This document shows, one piece after another, positions 16,424 through 25,137 of a stretch of 64,000 nucleotides of DNA. Origin of the DNA: DAOTXL01 sp034435455 (GTDB lineage: Bacteria; Chloroflexota; Anaerolineae; JAAYZQ01). Positions within the stretch are counted from its first letter, which is position 1. The number at the start of each line of letters is the position of its first letter. Location of the stretch: the NCBI GenBank assembly GCA_034435455.1, contig DAOTXL010000108.1, forward strand, positions 1 through 64,000. Reading direction: 5' to 3'. A model generated the notes under the pieces. That model saw nothing but the letters and a program-made list of their open reading frames with translations. It was not told the DNA's origin and made no database searches. A program made the translations under genes and the position numbers.

Positions 16424-17181
16424 GGGGCACTCCTTTCCGGCAGGACTTCATCCAGGTAGCGGCCATACACCTCTTCGGCGGCCAGCACTTCTCGCCAGGC
16501 GCTGGGTTGGACGCGCAGCGCGCCGGCCAGCAGCGGCCTGATGATCTCCCGCACCATCTCCTGCTGTTCGGTCAGCGGCAGGGTGGCGTCAATGACCGTC
16601 AGCCCGAACTCGTCCACCATCTTTTCATACTCGTCCAGGATGCGCTTTTGGAACAGGGCAAAACTTTCCTGGGGATCATCGCTCAGGCCCAGGTCCATGC
16701 CGGCTTCGTAGAATTTGAGCTGGGGCCGACCGTCCAGGATGCGCCGCAGCGATTCTTCCAGCGGCACGCGGAAGTAAAAGGCCACGGTGGGCCGGACCGC
16801 AAAGGCGTATACCTTGCGCACCCAGGTGGACGATACCCCGCGGGCCACGTCCCGCGCAAAGGCGGTATAGATATAGCGGTCGGCCAGGACAATGGCCCCC
16901 GCCTTGAGAGCGGGCAGGATCTGCCGCTCCGTCCGGTCGGCCAGGTCGGCGGCGTGGATCAGGCTGAAGGAGGTAGGCGTCAGCAACTGCTTCTTTTTGC
17001 CCAGTTTCGTCGTCTCTTTGACCAGCGGCGACGAGTTCCACTCGCTGAAGGCCACGCAGTAGCCCTGGCCGATCAGCCACTTGTTGAGCAGGTCCAGTTG
17101 GGTGCTCTTGCCCGACCCGTCAATGCCTTCCACGATGAACAGCTTGCCGGGCAGGGCCCGTCCGTCAGGTAGTTGGGCCAT
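16420..17181 (-). CDS. tmk: Thymidylate kinase
   Basis: 253 residues. It contains a standard P-loop (F-I-V-E-G-I-D-G-S-G-K-S-T, 15-27), the D-R-Y-I-Y-T-A motif, and the R-x-x-x-G insertion region. The expected reaction is dTMP + ATP to dTDP + ADP, and it is the only intact kinase of the three paralogues in this window. The start ATG at 17181 is preceded by AAGGGAGAAGGA. Like its neighbour it is about 40 residues longer than typical Tmk, so a different nucleotide or a non-nucleotide substrate is possible. First gene of the tmk-like/tmk-like/dnaG/rpoD/tRNA-Asn run, with a promoter at 17284-17312. Confidence 0.87.
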   Translation of the reverse strand: MAQLPDGRALPGKLFIVEGIDGSGKSTQLDLLNKWLIGQGYCVAFSEWNSSPLVKETTKLGKKKQLLTPTSFSLIHAADLADRTERQILPALKAGAIVLADRYIYTAFARDVARGVSSTWVRKVYAFAVRPTVAFYFRVPLEESLRRILDGRPQLKFYEAGMDLGLSDDPQESFALFQKRILDEYEKMVDEFGLTVIDATLPLTEQQEMVREIIRPLLAGALRVQPSAWREVLAAEEVYGRYLDEVLPERSAP

Positions 17182-17203
17182 TCCTTCTCCCTTCCATCGT
17201 CTA

Positions 17204-17229
17204 GAGGGCAACGGCCGGCCGTTGCCCTC
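17204..17229. repeat. Perfect 26-base palindrome in tmk leader
   Basis: GAGGGCAACGGCC followed immediately by its reverse complement, a perfect self-complementary sequence with no spacer, 23 bases upstream of the tmk ATG. In the mRNA it could form a strong hairpin just before the ribosome binding site; as DNA it could be a dimeric-protein operator. No function can be assigned. Confidence 0.75.
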
Positions 17230-17283
17230 CCCTCCGGCGATTGGTATCCCTGGTAGTGAGCGAGAGCCTGGGAACCTGGCTGG

Positions 17284-17312
17284 ATTGTACCCCAAGATGG
17301 TGCAAAGCGCAA
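17284..17312 (-). promoter_or_regulatory. Sigma-70 promoter for tmk-dnaG-rpoD
   Basis: On the minus strand TTGCGC (17312-17307), 17 bases, TACAAT (17289-17284). The leader to the tmk ATG is about 100 bases and contains the 26-base palindrome. Confidence 0.6.
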
Positions 17313-17338
17313 ATGTTGGTTCGCCTTTCCGCAGGTCT

Positions 17339-18238
17339 CTACAACCCCACCCTTGGCCCCTCCATCCCTGCCGTGCGGTAGGCGAAGGCCATATGGGGGG
17401 TGTTGTAGGACCAGCCGGGCCGGCCATCGGGGGCGAGGAGGATGAGGCCGCCCAGGCCGTTTACCCTGGTGGCCAGCACCTGAATGGCGGCCTGAGCCGC
17501 TGCCTGAGGGTCGCCCAGGTCGTGCAGGCAATGGAGGGCCAGGCGGGCCAGGGTCACTTTGGCGATGCTCTCGCCCCAGCCGGTGCACGAGGAGCCGCCC
17601 AACTCGTCGTCGGCGTAAAAGCCGCAGCCGACCATCGGCACGTCACCCACGCGGCCGGGCATCTTGTTGGGCGTACCGCCGGTGGAGGTGCCGGCCGCCA
17701 GATGGCCGGCCTGGTCCAACGCCACGCAGCCCACGGTGTCGGCCGGGCGGGCAAAGGCCTGCCGCGTCGAGTAGGTCCGGTCGTACAGCAGCTTTTGCCA
17801 GCGTTCGAACTCACGGGGCACGGCCAGGTCGGTCAGGTCGCAGAGGGGCAGGCCGATCTTCTGGGCAAAGCGTTGGGCGCCCTGGCCCACCAACAGCACG
17901 TGCTCGCTCTGCTCCATCACCGCCCGGGCCAGCCGGATGGGGTTCTGGATGAACTGGACCGCTGCCACGGCTCCCACCAGCATCCGACCGCCATCCATAA
18001 AGCCGGCGTCCAACTCCACCTGGCCGTCGGCGTTGAGGAACGAGCCCCGTCCGGCATCAAAGGTCTCATCGTCTTCCATGAGGACGATGGCCGCCTCGAC
18101 CGCATCAACCGCCGAGCCACCGGCCGCCAGCACCTCCCAGCCGGCTTCGACGGCGCGGCGTGTGCCGTGGCGGTGCGCCTCGTGCAACTCTGGTGGGATG
18201 TCCCATGCCCCACCGTGGACAATGATCGCCGGTCGCAT
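17339..18238 (-). CDS. Type 2 (Ntn) asparaginase / isoaspartyl aminopeptidase
   Basis: 299 residues, the length of plant-type asparaginases. These are made as a precursor that self-cleaves before a Thr, which becomes the nucleophile; here that is T168 in A-D-T-V-G-C-V-A-L-D. The second half contains the glycine-rich G-R-V-G-D-V-P-M-V-G-C-G-F-Y-A-D segment and S-T-G-G. The residue before the usual Asp/Gly-Thr is Ala rather than His. Products would be aspartate plus ammonia or an amino acid released from an isoaspartyl peptide. ATG at 18238 follows GGGGAGG; a promoter overlaps the end of the upstream gene. No signal peptide, so cytoplasmic. It is likely a single-gene unit. Confidence 0.92.
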   Translation of the reverse strand: MRPAIIVHGGAWDIPPELHEAHRHGTRRAVEAGWEVLAAGGSAVDAVEAAIVLMEDDETFDAGRGSFLNADGQVELDAGFMDGGRMLVGAVAAVQFIQNPIRLARAVMEQSEHVLLVGQGAQRFAQKIGLPLCDLTDLAVPREFERWQKLLYDRTYSTRQAFARPADTVGCVALDQAGHLAAGTSTGGTPNKMPGRVGDVPMVGCGFYADDELGGSSCTGWGESIAKVTLARLALHCLHDLGDPQAAAQAAIQVLATRVNGLGGLILLAPDGRPGWSYNTPHMAFAYRTAGMEGPRVGL

Positions 18239-18275
18239 CAAAACCTCCCCATTGAGCTTTTGTGTATCGGGCTAT

Positions 18276-18304
18276 ATTGTACTTGGGTTGGAGGGGAAGG
18301 TCAA
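18276..18304 (-). promoter_or_regulatory. Sigma-70 promoter for the asparaginase gene
   Basis: On the minus strand TTGACC (18304-18299), 17 bases, TACAAT (18281-18276). The -35 overlaps the stop codon of the biotin-carrier gene. Confidence 0.7.
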
Positions 18305-18831
18305 AAGAGCCTGTCCGGTTTGAGGATCACAAGCTCCTCTCCCTGGCTCACATCACGGCCCGGTGGGCCGTGCACCTCATCCACCACAGCGGGGTGGGGG
18401 GCTTTTAATTCCATCTGCATCTTCATGGATTCAACGACAGCCACCACCTGCCCGGCCTCGACCCGTTCGCCGGCGGGCACCGGCAGCGAGGTCAGGATGC
18501 CGGCCAGCGGGGCACGGATCGCCAGCCGCGCGGCCGGTTCGTCGGGCCGGCCGGTCGGGCGGGGGGTCAGCGACCGGCGTTGGGACCGGACCTCCACCGG
18601 GTAGACCTGGCCCTTTACCTCCACCCGGTAGTGGGTGGTTGAGGGGGATTCCCTCTGGCCCTCTTCGACAAAGATGACATAACCGCCGTCGTCCAGCGCC
18701 AGGGAATAGACGGGCAACCCCCCGACCTGTTCCAGGTCTACGTACAGCGGCTGACCGTTGACCCGCACCAGGCGGTCGTGTTCGACCTCGATCTCAAAGG
18801 AGCAGCCGGCCACGGTGACCCGATATTTCAT
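18301..18831 (-). CDS. Biotin carboxyl carrier protein of an acyl-CoA carboxylase
   Basis: 176 residues. The C-terminal ~75 residues are a biotinyl domain with E-S-M-K-M, biotinylated at K137. The N-terminal part is a beta-rich region (M-K-Y-R-V-T-V-A-G, then Y-R-V-E-V-K-G-Q-V-Y-P-V-E-V) as in carriers of propionyl- or methylmalonyl-CoA carboxylases, joined by a Pro/Arg linker (88-103). It shuttles CO2 from biotin carboxylase to the carboxyltransferase. The ATG overlaps the previous stop (ATGA). The biotin carboxylase subunit is absent from this window and must be encoded elsewhere. Confidence 0.92.
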   Translation of the reverse strand: MKYRVTVAGCSFEIEVEHDRLVRVNGQPLYVDLEQVGGLPVYSLALDDGGYVIFVEEGQRESPSTTHYRVEVKGQVYPVEVRSQRRSLTPRPTGRPDEPAARLAIRAPLAGILTSLPVPAGERVEAGQVVAVVESMKMQMELKAPHPAVVDEVHGPPGRDVSQGEELVILKPDRLF

Positions 18832-19079
18832 CCCCGTCCTGCCAGTTGTGTCCAGCGCCCCAGCGTTCGCCAGGTGGCCCGCGTGTCCTGCAGGTTGCTA
18901 TAGTTTCCCTGCCTGGCCTGCCGCCGATAGTCCACCATGGCGGCTGCCACTGCGGCGGCCAACAGCAGCTCCTCATCCAGAACCGGCCACGATAACTCTT
19001 CTATCCGCAGGTCCGTTTCTATCCCCTGGTCCGGTTCTGCCATCCTCTTGATCCTGACCATCTTCCATCCCTCAATCAT
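18828..19079 (-). CDS. Small acyl-CoA-carboxylase-operon protein (possible epsilon-like subunit)
   Basis: 83 residues from ATG at 19079 (GGGAGAGG upstream); in-frame ATGs at 19061 and 19043 are possible. An N-terminal region with a D-E-E-L-L-L-A-A-A-V-A-A-A-M helix is followed by a basic segment and the C-terminal T-W-R-T-L-G-R-W. No membrane helix, which argues against an OadG-type subunit. Position between carboxyltransferase and biotin carrier, with an ATGA overlap to the latter, and the helix-then-tryptophan layout resemble actinobacterial acyl-CoA carboxylase epsilon subunits. I cannot confirm homology by eye; treat it as a conserved-context hypothetical. Confidence 0.6.
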   Translation of the reverse strand: MIEGWKMVRIKRMAEPDQGIETDLRIEELSWPVLDEELLLAAAVAAAMVDYRRQARQGNYSNLQDTRATWRTLGRWTQLAGRG

Positions 19080-19110
19080 CTTCCCTCTCCCTGAAGGTGT
19101 CAGGCACCTG

Positions 19111-20629
<1,519 letters not shown>

Positions 20630-20637
<8 letters not shown>

Positions 20638-21811
20638 CTTGTGCTCCCGGTTTCGACCTGGCCTTGCGTTCGTGCAAGGTGCGGAACAGGCGGTCGTCCA
20701 GCCGCCGCCACAGCCGGCGCCAGCGAGAGCGCAGCCGTGCCAGGCGATAGCGCAGCCAGCGCCACAAGGCTGCCCGGCGCGATGGGGCCGGCATCGGCAG
20801 CGGCAGGCTCCAGCGGATGGCGACGGCCCCCCAGGTCAGCCCCGCTCCAAAGCCGGTACAGACGATCAGATCGTCGCGGTTGACCCGGCCCTGTTCGATC
20901 GCCTCACACAGGGCGATGGGGATAGAGGCCGAGGAGGTGTTGCCGTAACGGGCCAGGTTGGAAAAGACCCGCCCTTCCTCCACGCCCATCTCCCGGGCTG
21001 CCGCCTGCAAGATGCGGTCGTTGGCCTGGTGAGGGATGAACAGGGCCACCTCCTCGACCGTCAATCCGGCACGGGACAGCACCCGGCGAGCCGCCTCGGG
21101 CATGATGCGCGTGGCGAAGCGAAAGACCGGCCGCCCCTCCATCCGGATGAAATGCTGGCGCGCTGCCACCGTCTCGGCGGAAGCGGGATGGGCGCTGCCA
21201 CCGGCCGGCAGGATCAGCAGTTCCCCCCCGGAACCGTCGGCGCCCAGCACCGAGGCCAGGATGCCGCCCGGTGCTTCGCTGGCCCGGAGCACCACCGCCC
21301 CTGCCCCGTCGCCGAACAGCACGCAGGTGTTGCGGTCGGTCCAATCGGTGATGCGCGACAGGGTTTCGGCGCCGATCACCAGCGCGCAGCCGTACCGCCC
21401 GGCGGCCAGCAGGTCGGCGGCCAGGCTCAGGGCGTAGATAAAACCGGAGCAGCCGGCCGACAGGTCAAAGGCGGCGGCCTTTTCGGCCCCCAGCGCGTCC
21501 TGCACCAGACAGGCCGTGGCCGGAAAAGCGTGGTCAGGGGTTACGGTAGCCACGATGATCAGGTCCAGGCCGGCTGGGTCCTGTTCGGCCACCTCCAGGG
21601 CGGCGCGGGCTGCCTTGAGACTGAGGGTGAAGGTTGTCTCGCCCTCGGCGGCGATGCGCCGTTCGACAATGCCGGTCCGCTGGCGGATCCACTCATCGGA
21701 GGTATCCACCATCGCCGTCAGATCGTCGTTAGTCAGCACCCGCTCAGGGACGGCTTTGCCCCAGCCGACAATGTGGGCGTGGTGCAGGGAGGCGTTGCGC
21801 CGGCCAGCCAA
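20630..21811 (-). CDS. fabH: Beta-ketoacyl-ACP synthase III with Arg-rich C-terminal extension
   Basis: 393 residues; the FabH core ends near residue 335. The catalytic triad is visible: C121 in S-A-G-C-S-G-F, His in I-P-H-Q-A-N-D, Asn in Y-G-N-T-S-S-A. It starts fatty acid synthesis by condensing acyl-CoA with malonyl-ACP. The extra ~58 residues contain a dense run of Arg and Trp (R-W-R-R-L-W-R-R-L) and could bind membrane, nucleic acid or a partner; standard FabH lacks this. The start is TTG at 21811 with GGAGG eleven bases upstream. It lies 6 bases after fabF and overlaps the carboxyltransferase start. Confidence 0.95.
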
Positions 21812-21817
21812 GGCTGT

Positions 21818-23059
21818 TTATTCCTCCCACTTGCGCAGGATGAGGGTGGCGTTATGCCCGCCGAACCCGAAAGAGTTGGACAGGATGGTGCGCGGGTGGG
21901 TCAGCCGTGCCCGGTTGGGGACATAGTCCAGGTCACACTCCGGGTCAGGGGTTTCGTAGTTGATGGTGGGGTGGAGCCAGCCGGTCTCCAGCGACTTGAC
22001 GCAGGCGATGGCCTCCACCGCGCCGGCACCCCCCATCAGGTGGCCGATCATTGATTTGGTGGCACTGACCGGCAGGCGGCGGGCATGCTCGCCAAAGACC
22101 CTGTGGATAGCCAGTGTCTCGACCCGGTCGTTCAGCGGGGTGCTGGTGCCGTGGGCGTTGATATAGTCAATCTCCTCCGGGCGCAGGCCGGCATCCCGCA
22201 GGGCTGCCTCCATCGCCAGGGCGGCCCCTTCGCCCTTTTCGTCGGGGGCGGTGATGTGAAAGGCATCGGAACTGGCCCCGTAGCCGATCACCTCGGCGTA
22301 GATGCGCGCCCCCCGCTTCCGGGCGTGCTCCAGGCTCTCCAGGATCAGCACCCCGGCCCCTTCCCCCATGACAAAGCCGTCACGGTCGGCGTCAAACGGC
22401 CGGCTGGCCCGCTCCGGTTCGTCGTTGCGGTGCGAGACGGCTCCCATGCTGCTGAAGGCTGCCAGCGCCAGGGGGTGCATGACCGACTCGCCGCCGCCGC
22501 AGATCATCACCTCGGCCGTCCCGCGACGGATATACTCGGTGGCCTCGCCGATGGCGTTGTTGCCGGTAGCGCAGGCCGAGGCCAGCGACAGGGCCGGCCC
22601 CCGGATGCCATACCGGATGGCGATCTGCCCGGCCCCGGCGTTGGGCATCATCATCGGCACCATCAGGGCGCTCACCCGTTTGGGGCCTCGCTCGCGCATT
22701 ACGTCGGCGTTTTCCAGCAGGGTGGCTATCCCGCCGATGCCCGTGCCGATGAGAACCCCCACGTGCCGGTTGCCGGTGGAGTTGAAGGTCAACCCGGCGT
22801 CGCCGATGGCCTCGGCCGCAGCGGCCAGGACCAACTGGGTGAAGCGGTCGGTCCGCCTGGCTTCCTTGTGGCCCAGAAGAGCCACGGCATCAAAGCCCTT
22901 GACCTCGGCAGCAATGCGGACCGGCTGGTCCGAGGCGTCGTACATTGTGATCGGCCCTGCACCGGAACGCCCGGCCAGCAGGGCCTGCCAGAAGGTGGGC
23001 ACATCGTTGCCCACGGGGGTCACCGCCCCCATGCCGGTAATCACAACTCGCTGGCGCAT
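21818..23059 (-). CDS. fabF: Beta-ketoacyl-ACP synthase II
   Basis: 413 residues from ATG at 23059 (GGGGGC upstream); an ATG at 23071 would add four residues. It has the FabF/FabB condensing-enzyme residues: C163 in S-A-C-A-T-G, His in N-A-H-G-T-S-T-P-L-N-D, and His in M-I-G-H-L-M-G-G-A-G-A. It elongates acyl-ACP with malonyl-ACP in the cytoplasm. First gene of fabF-fabH-carboxyltransferase-small protein-biotin carrier. No acyl carrier protein gene is adjacent. It is divergent from etfB across about 150 bases, in which I could not identify a convincing promoter or FadR/FapR-like operator. Confidence 0.97.
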   Translation of the reverse strand: MRQRVVITGMGAVTPVGNDVPTFWQALLAGRSGAGPITMYDASDQPVRIAAEVKGFDAVALLGHKEARRTDRFTQLVLAAAAEAIGDAGLTFNSTGNRHVGVLIGTGIGGIATLLENADVMRERGPKRVSALMVPMMMPNAGAGQIAIRYGIRGPALSLASACATGNNAIGEATEYIRRGTAEVMICGGGESVMHPLALAAFSSMGAVSHRNDEPERASRPFDADRDGFVMGEGAGVLILESLEHARKRGARIYAEVIGYGASSDAFHITAPDEKGEGAALAMEAALRDAGLRPEEIDYINAHGTSTPLNDRVETLAIHRVFGEHARRLPVSATKSMIGHLMGGAGAVEAIACVKSLETGWLHPTINYETPDPECDLDYVPNRARLTHPRTILSNSFGFGGHNATLILRKWEE

Positions 23060-23210
23060 AGTTGCCCCCATTCCTCACAATGCTCATCACATCTCTGTCT
23101 GGCTCATAGAACACCGGGGGGAGGGAAAGGATGCGCCCCGAAAGCGCAACTTTTACCGGCAAGGCGTGTTCTATTGGCAGACGAAAGCTGGAAAAGGGGA
23201 AGGGTTCCAC

Positions 23211-24101
23211 ATGCCGTACAACAGTGTGGTATTGGTCAAACAGGTGCCCGACACGGCCAACATCACCGGCCAGGCGATCAACGAGGATGGCACGATCAAC
23301 CGGGCAGCCCTGCCGGCCATCTTGAATCCGGAGGACCTCCACGCCCTGGAGATGGCCTTGCAGCTCAAGGAACAGCATGGCGGCCGGGTCACCGTGCTGA
23401 CTATGGGGCCACCCCGCGCGGCGGAGGTGCTGCGCGAGGCGCTCTATCGCGGTGCGGACCGCGTGATCTTGATCACCGACCGCAAGACCGCCGGCTCCGA
23501 TACGCAGGCCACCTCTTACGTGCTCAAATGTGCCGTGGAAAAGGTGGGCGACTATGATCTGGTTTTTTGTGGGCGGCAGGCCATAGATGGCGACACCGCC
23601 CAGGTTGGCCCGCAGGTGGCCGAGAAGCTGGGCCTGCCGCAGATCACCTGCGCCGAGGCCATCGAAGAGATAGGGGATGGCCACCTGGTCGTCCGCCGGG
23701 CGCTGCCCCTGGGCACCGAGACGGTCTGGTGCCCGCTGCCCTGCCTGTTGACGGTGGTCGCTTCGGCCAATACGCCCCGCCCCCCCTCGGTCCGGCGGAT
23801 GATGGCCTGCAAGCTGGCGGCAACCCCCTTTGACTATCCCGACCTGTTGCGGCGCTGGCCCGAGTTCGAGAACGAGGCGGCCCTGGACCGGTATCTGGAC
23901 GAACGCGGCCTGAAGATCGAGGTTTGGAGCGGGGCTGACATCGGCGTGGACTATGGGCGGGTGGGGCTCTCCGGCTCGCCGACCCAGGTGCTCAAGGTCG
24001 AGTTCGCGGTGCTCGAGTCCGGCAGCAACCGGGAGTTCGAGGCCAGCCCGGCGGGCATTGCCCAACTGCTGGAAAAGCTGGCCACCGACCATATCCTGTG
24101 A
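23211..24101 (+). CDS. etfB: Electron transfer flavoprotein subunit beta
   Basis: 296 residues. It begins V-V-L-V-K-Q-V-P-D-T and has the adenine-nucleotide alpha-hydrolase fold typical of EtfB, with R-Q-A-I-D-G-D-T-A-Q-V-G-P as the signature loop and a C-terminal arm. With EtfA it carries electrons from acyl-CoA dehydrogenases to the quinone pool. ATG at 23211 is preceded by AAAGGGGAAGGG. An in-frame ORF continues upstream, but it runs over fabF antisense and is not coding. First gene of etfB-etfA-acyl-CoA dehydrogenase. Confidence 0.95.
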   Translation: MPYNSVVLVKQVPDTANITGQAINEDGTINRAALPAILNPEDLHALEMALQLKEQHGGRVTVLTMGPPRAAEVLREALYRGADRVILITDRKTAGSDTQATSYVLKCAVEKVGDYDLVFCGRQAIDGDTAQVGPQVAEKLGLPQITCAEAIEEIGDGHLVVRRALPLGTETVWCPLPCLLTVVASANTPRPPSVRRMMACKLAATPFDYPDLLRRWPEFENEAALDRYLDERGLKIEVWSGADIGVDYGRVGLSGSPTQVLKVEFAVLESGSNREFEASPAGIAQLLEKLATDHIL

Positions 24102-24109
24102 GGGGGGAC

Positions 24110-25129
24110 ATGGCACACGAGCAGCGGGAAGTGTGGGTCTTGGTCGAACAGGATGAGGGGAGGATCGCCCCCGTCAGCCTGGAATTGTTGGGCAAGGCGC
24201 GGGAACTGGCCGATCACCTGACGGGCAGGGTGTGTGGCCTGCTGTTCGGCGAGGGGGTGGAGGCCTTGGCGCCGCAGGTCATCCAGTACGGCGCCGACCT
24301 GGTGCTGCTGGCCGACCACCCTGAGTTGAGGCTGTATCGCACCTTGCCCTATGCCCGGCTGACCATCCACCTGGTGCGCCAGCGGCGGCCCTTTATCTTT
24401 TTGCTGGGCGCTACGCCGGTGGGCCGTGACCTGGCCCCCCGCATCGCCAGCGCCGTCTCGGCCGGCCTGACCGCCGACTGCACCGATCTCCGGATCGGCG
24501 ATTTCGAGCGCCAGGGCAGGGTCTACCAAGAGCTCCTGCTCCAGATCCGCCCGGCCTTTGGCGGCAACCTGGTTGCCACCATCGTCAACCCAGAAATGCA
24601 CCCCCAGATGGCCACGGTCCGCGAGGGGGTGATGAGGCCGGGCTGGCCTGACCCGGCGCGGAGCGGCACCGTCGAGCGGGTGGAGCCGTGCTGGAACGGC
24701 CGCGATCTGGAACTGCGCATCCTGAAGCGCGAGGTCCGGCTTCCCACCGTGGACCTGAAACAGGCCCGGGTGATCGTGGCCGGGGGCATGGGGGTGGGCA
24801 GCAAGGAGGGCTTTGGCCTCATCCACGATCTGGCCGAAGCGCTGGGCGGGCAGGTGGCGGCCTCCCGGGCGGCGGTGGATGCCGGGTTCATTTCCCGAGA
24901 GCATCAGGTGGGGCAGACAGGGGTCACGGTGCGCCCCCGGCTGTACATCGCCTGTGGCATTTCGGGGGCGGTTCAACACCGCGTCGGGATGGATCAATCG
25001 AACACCATCGTCGCCATCAACACCGACCCCCATGCCCCGATTTTCCAGATCGCCCACTACAAGATCGTCGGCGACCTGCACACCGTCATTCCGCAGATGA
25101 TCCGGGCCTATCGTGAGCAAGGCAGGTAG
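24110..25129 (+). CDS. etfA: Electron transfer flavoprotein subunit alpha
   Basis: 339 residues from ATG at 24110 (GAGGGGGG upstream); a GTG at 24098 overlapping the etfB stop is the alternative. The C-terminal FAD-binding domain is clear: G-G-M-G-V-G, V-D-A-G-F, Q-V-G-Q-T-G-V-T-V-R-P and A-C-G-I-S-G-A-V-Q-H, the EtfA signature that binds the FAD isoalloxazine and phosphates. It forms the soluble ETF heterodimer with EtfB. No extra Fe-S domain is seen, so a bifurcating FixA/B type cannot be decided from this. It lies 8 bases before the dehydrogenase gene. Confidence 0.95.
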   Translation: MAHEQREVWVLVEQDEGRIAPVSLELLGKARELADHLTGRVCGLLFGEGVEALAPQVIQYGADLVLLADHPELRLYRTLPYARLTIHLVRQRRPFIFLLGATPVGRDLAPRIASAVSAGLTADCTDLRIGDFERQGRVYQELLLQIRPAFGGNLVATIVNPEMHPQMATVREGVMRPGWPDPARSGTVERVEPCWNGRDLELRILKREVRLPTVDLKQARVIVAGGMGVGSKEGFGLIHDLAEALGGQVAASRAAVDAGFISREHQVGQTGVTVRPRLYIACGISGAVQHRVGMDQSNTIVAINTDPHAPIFQIAHYKIVGDLHTVIPQMIRAYREQGR

Positions 25130-25137
25130 GGGGGGCC

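Noticed and set aside
22085..23557. Long plus-strand frames running from fabF antisense into etfB
   Set aside because: Only the etfB part from 23211 makes protein sense; the upstream parts are antisense of fabF.
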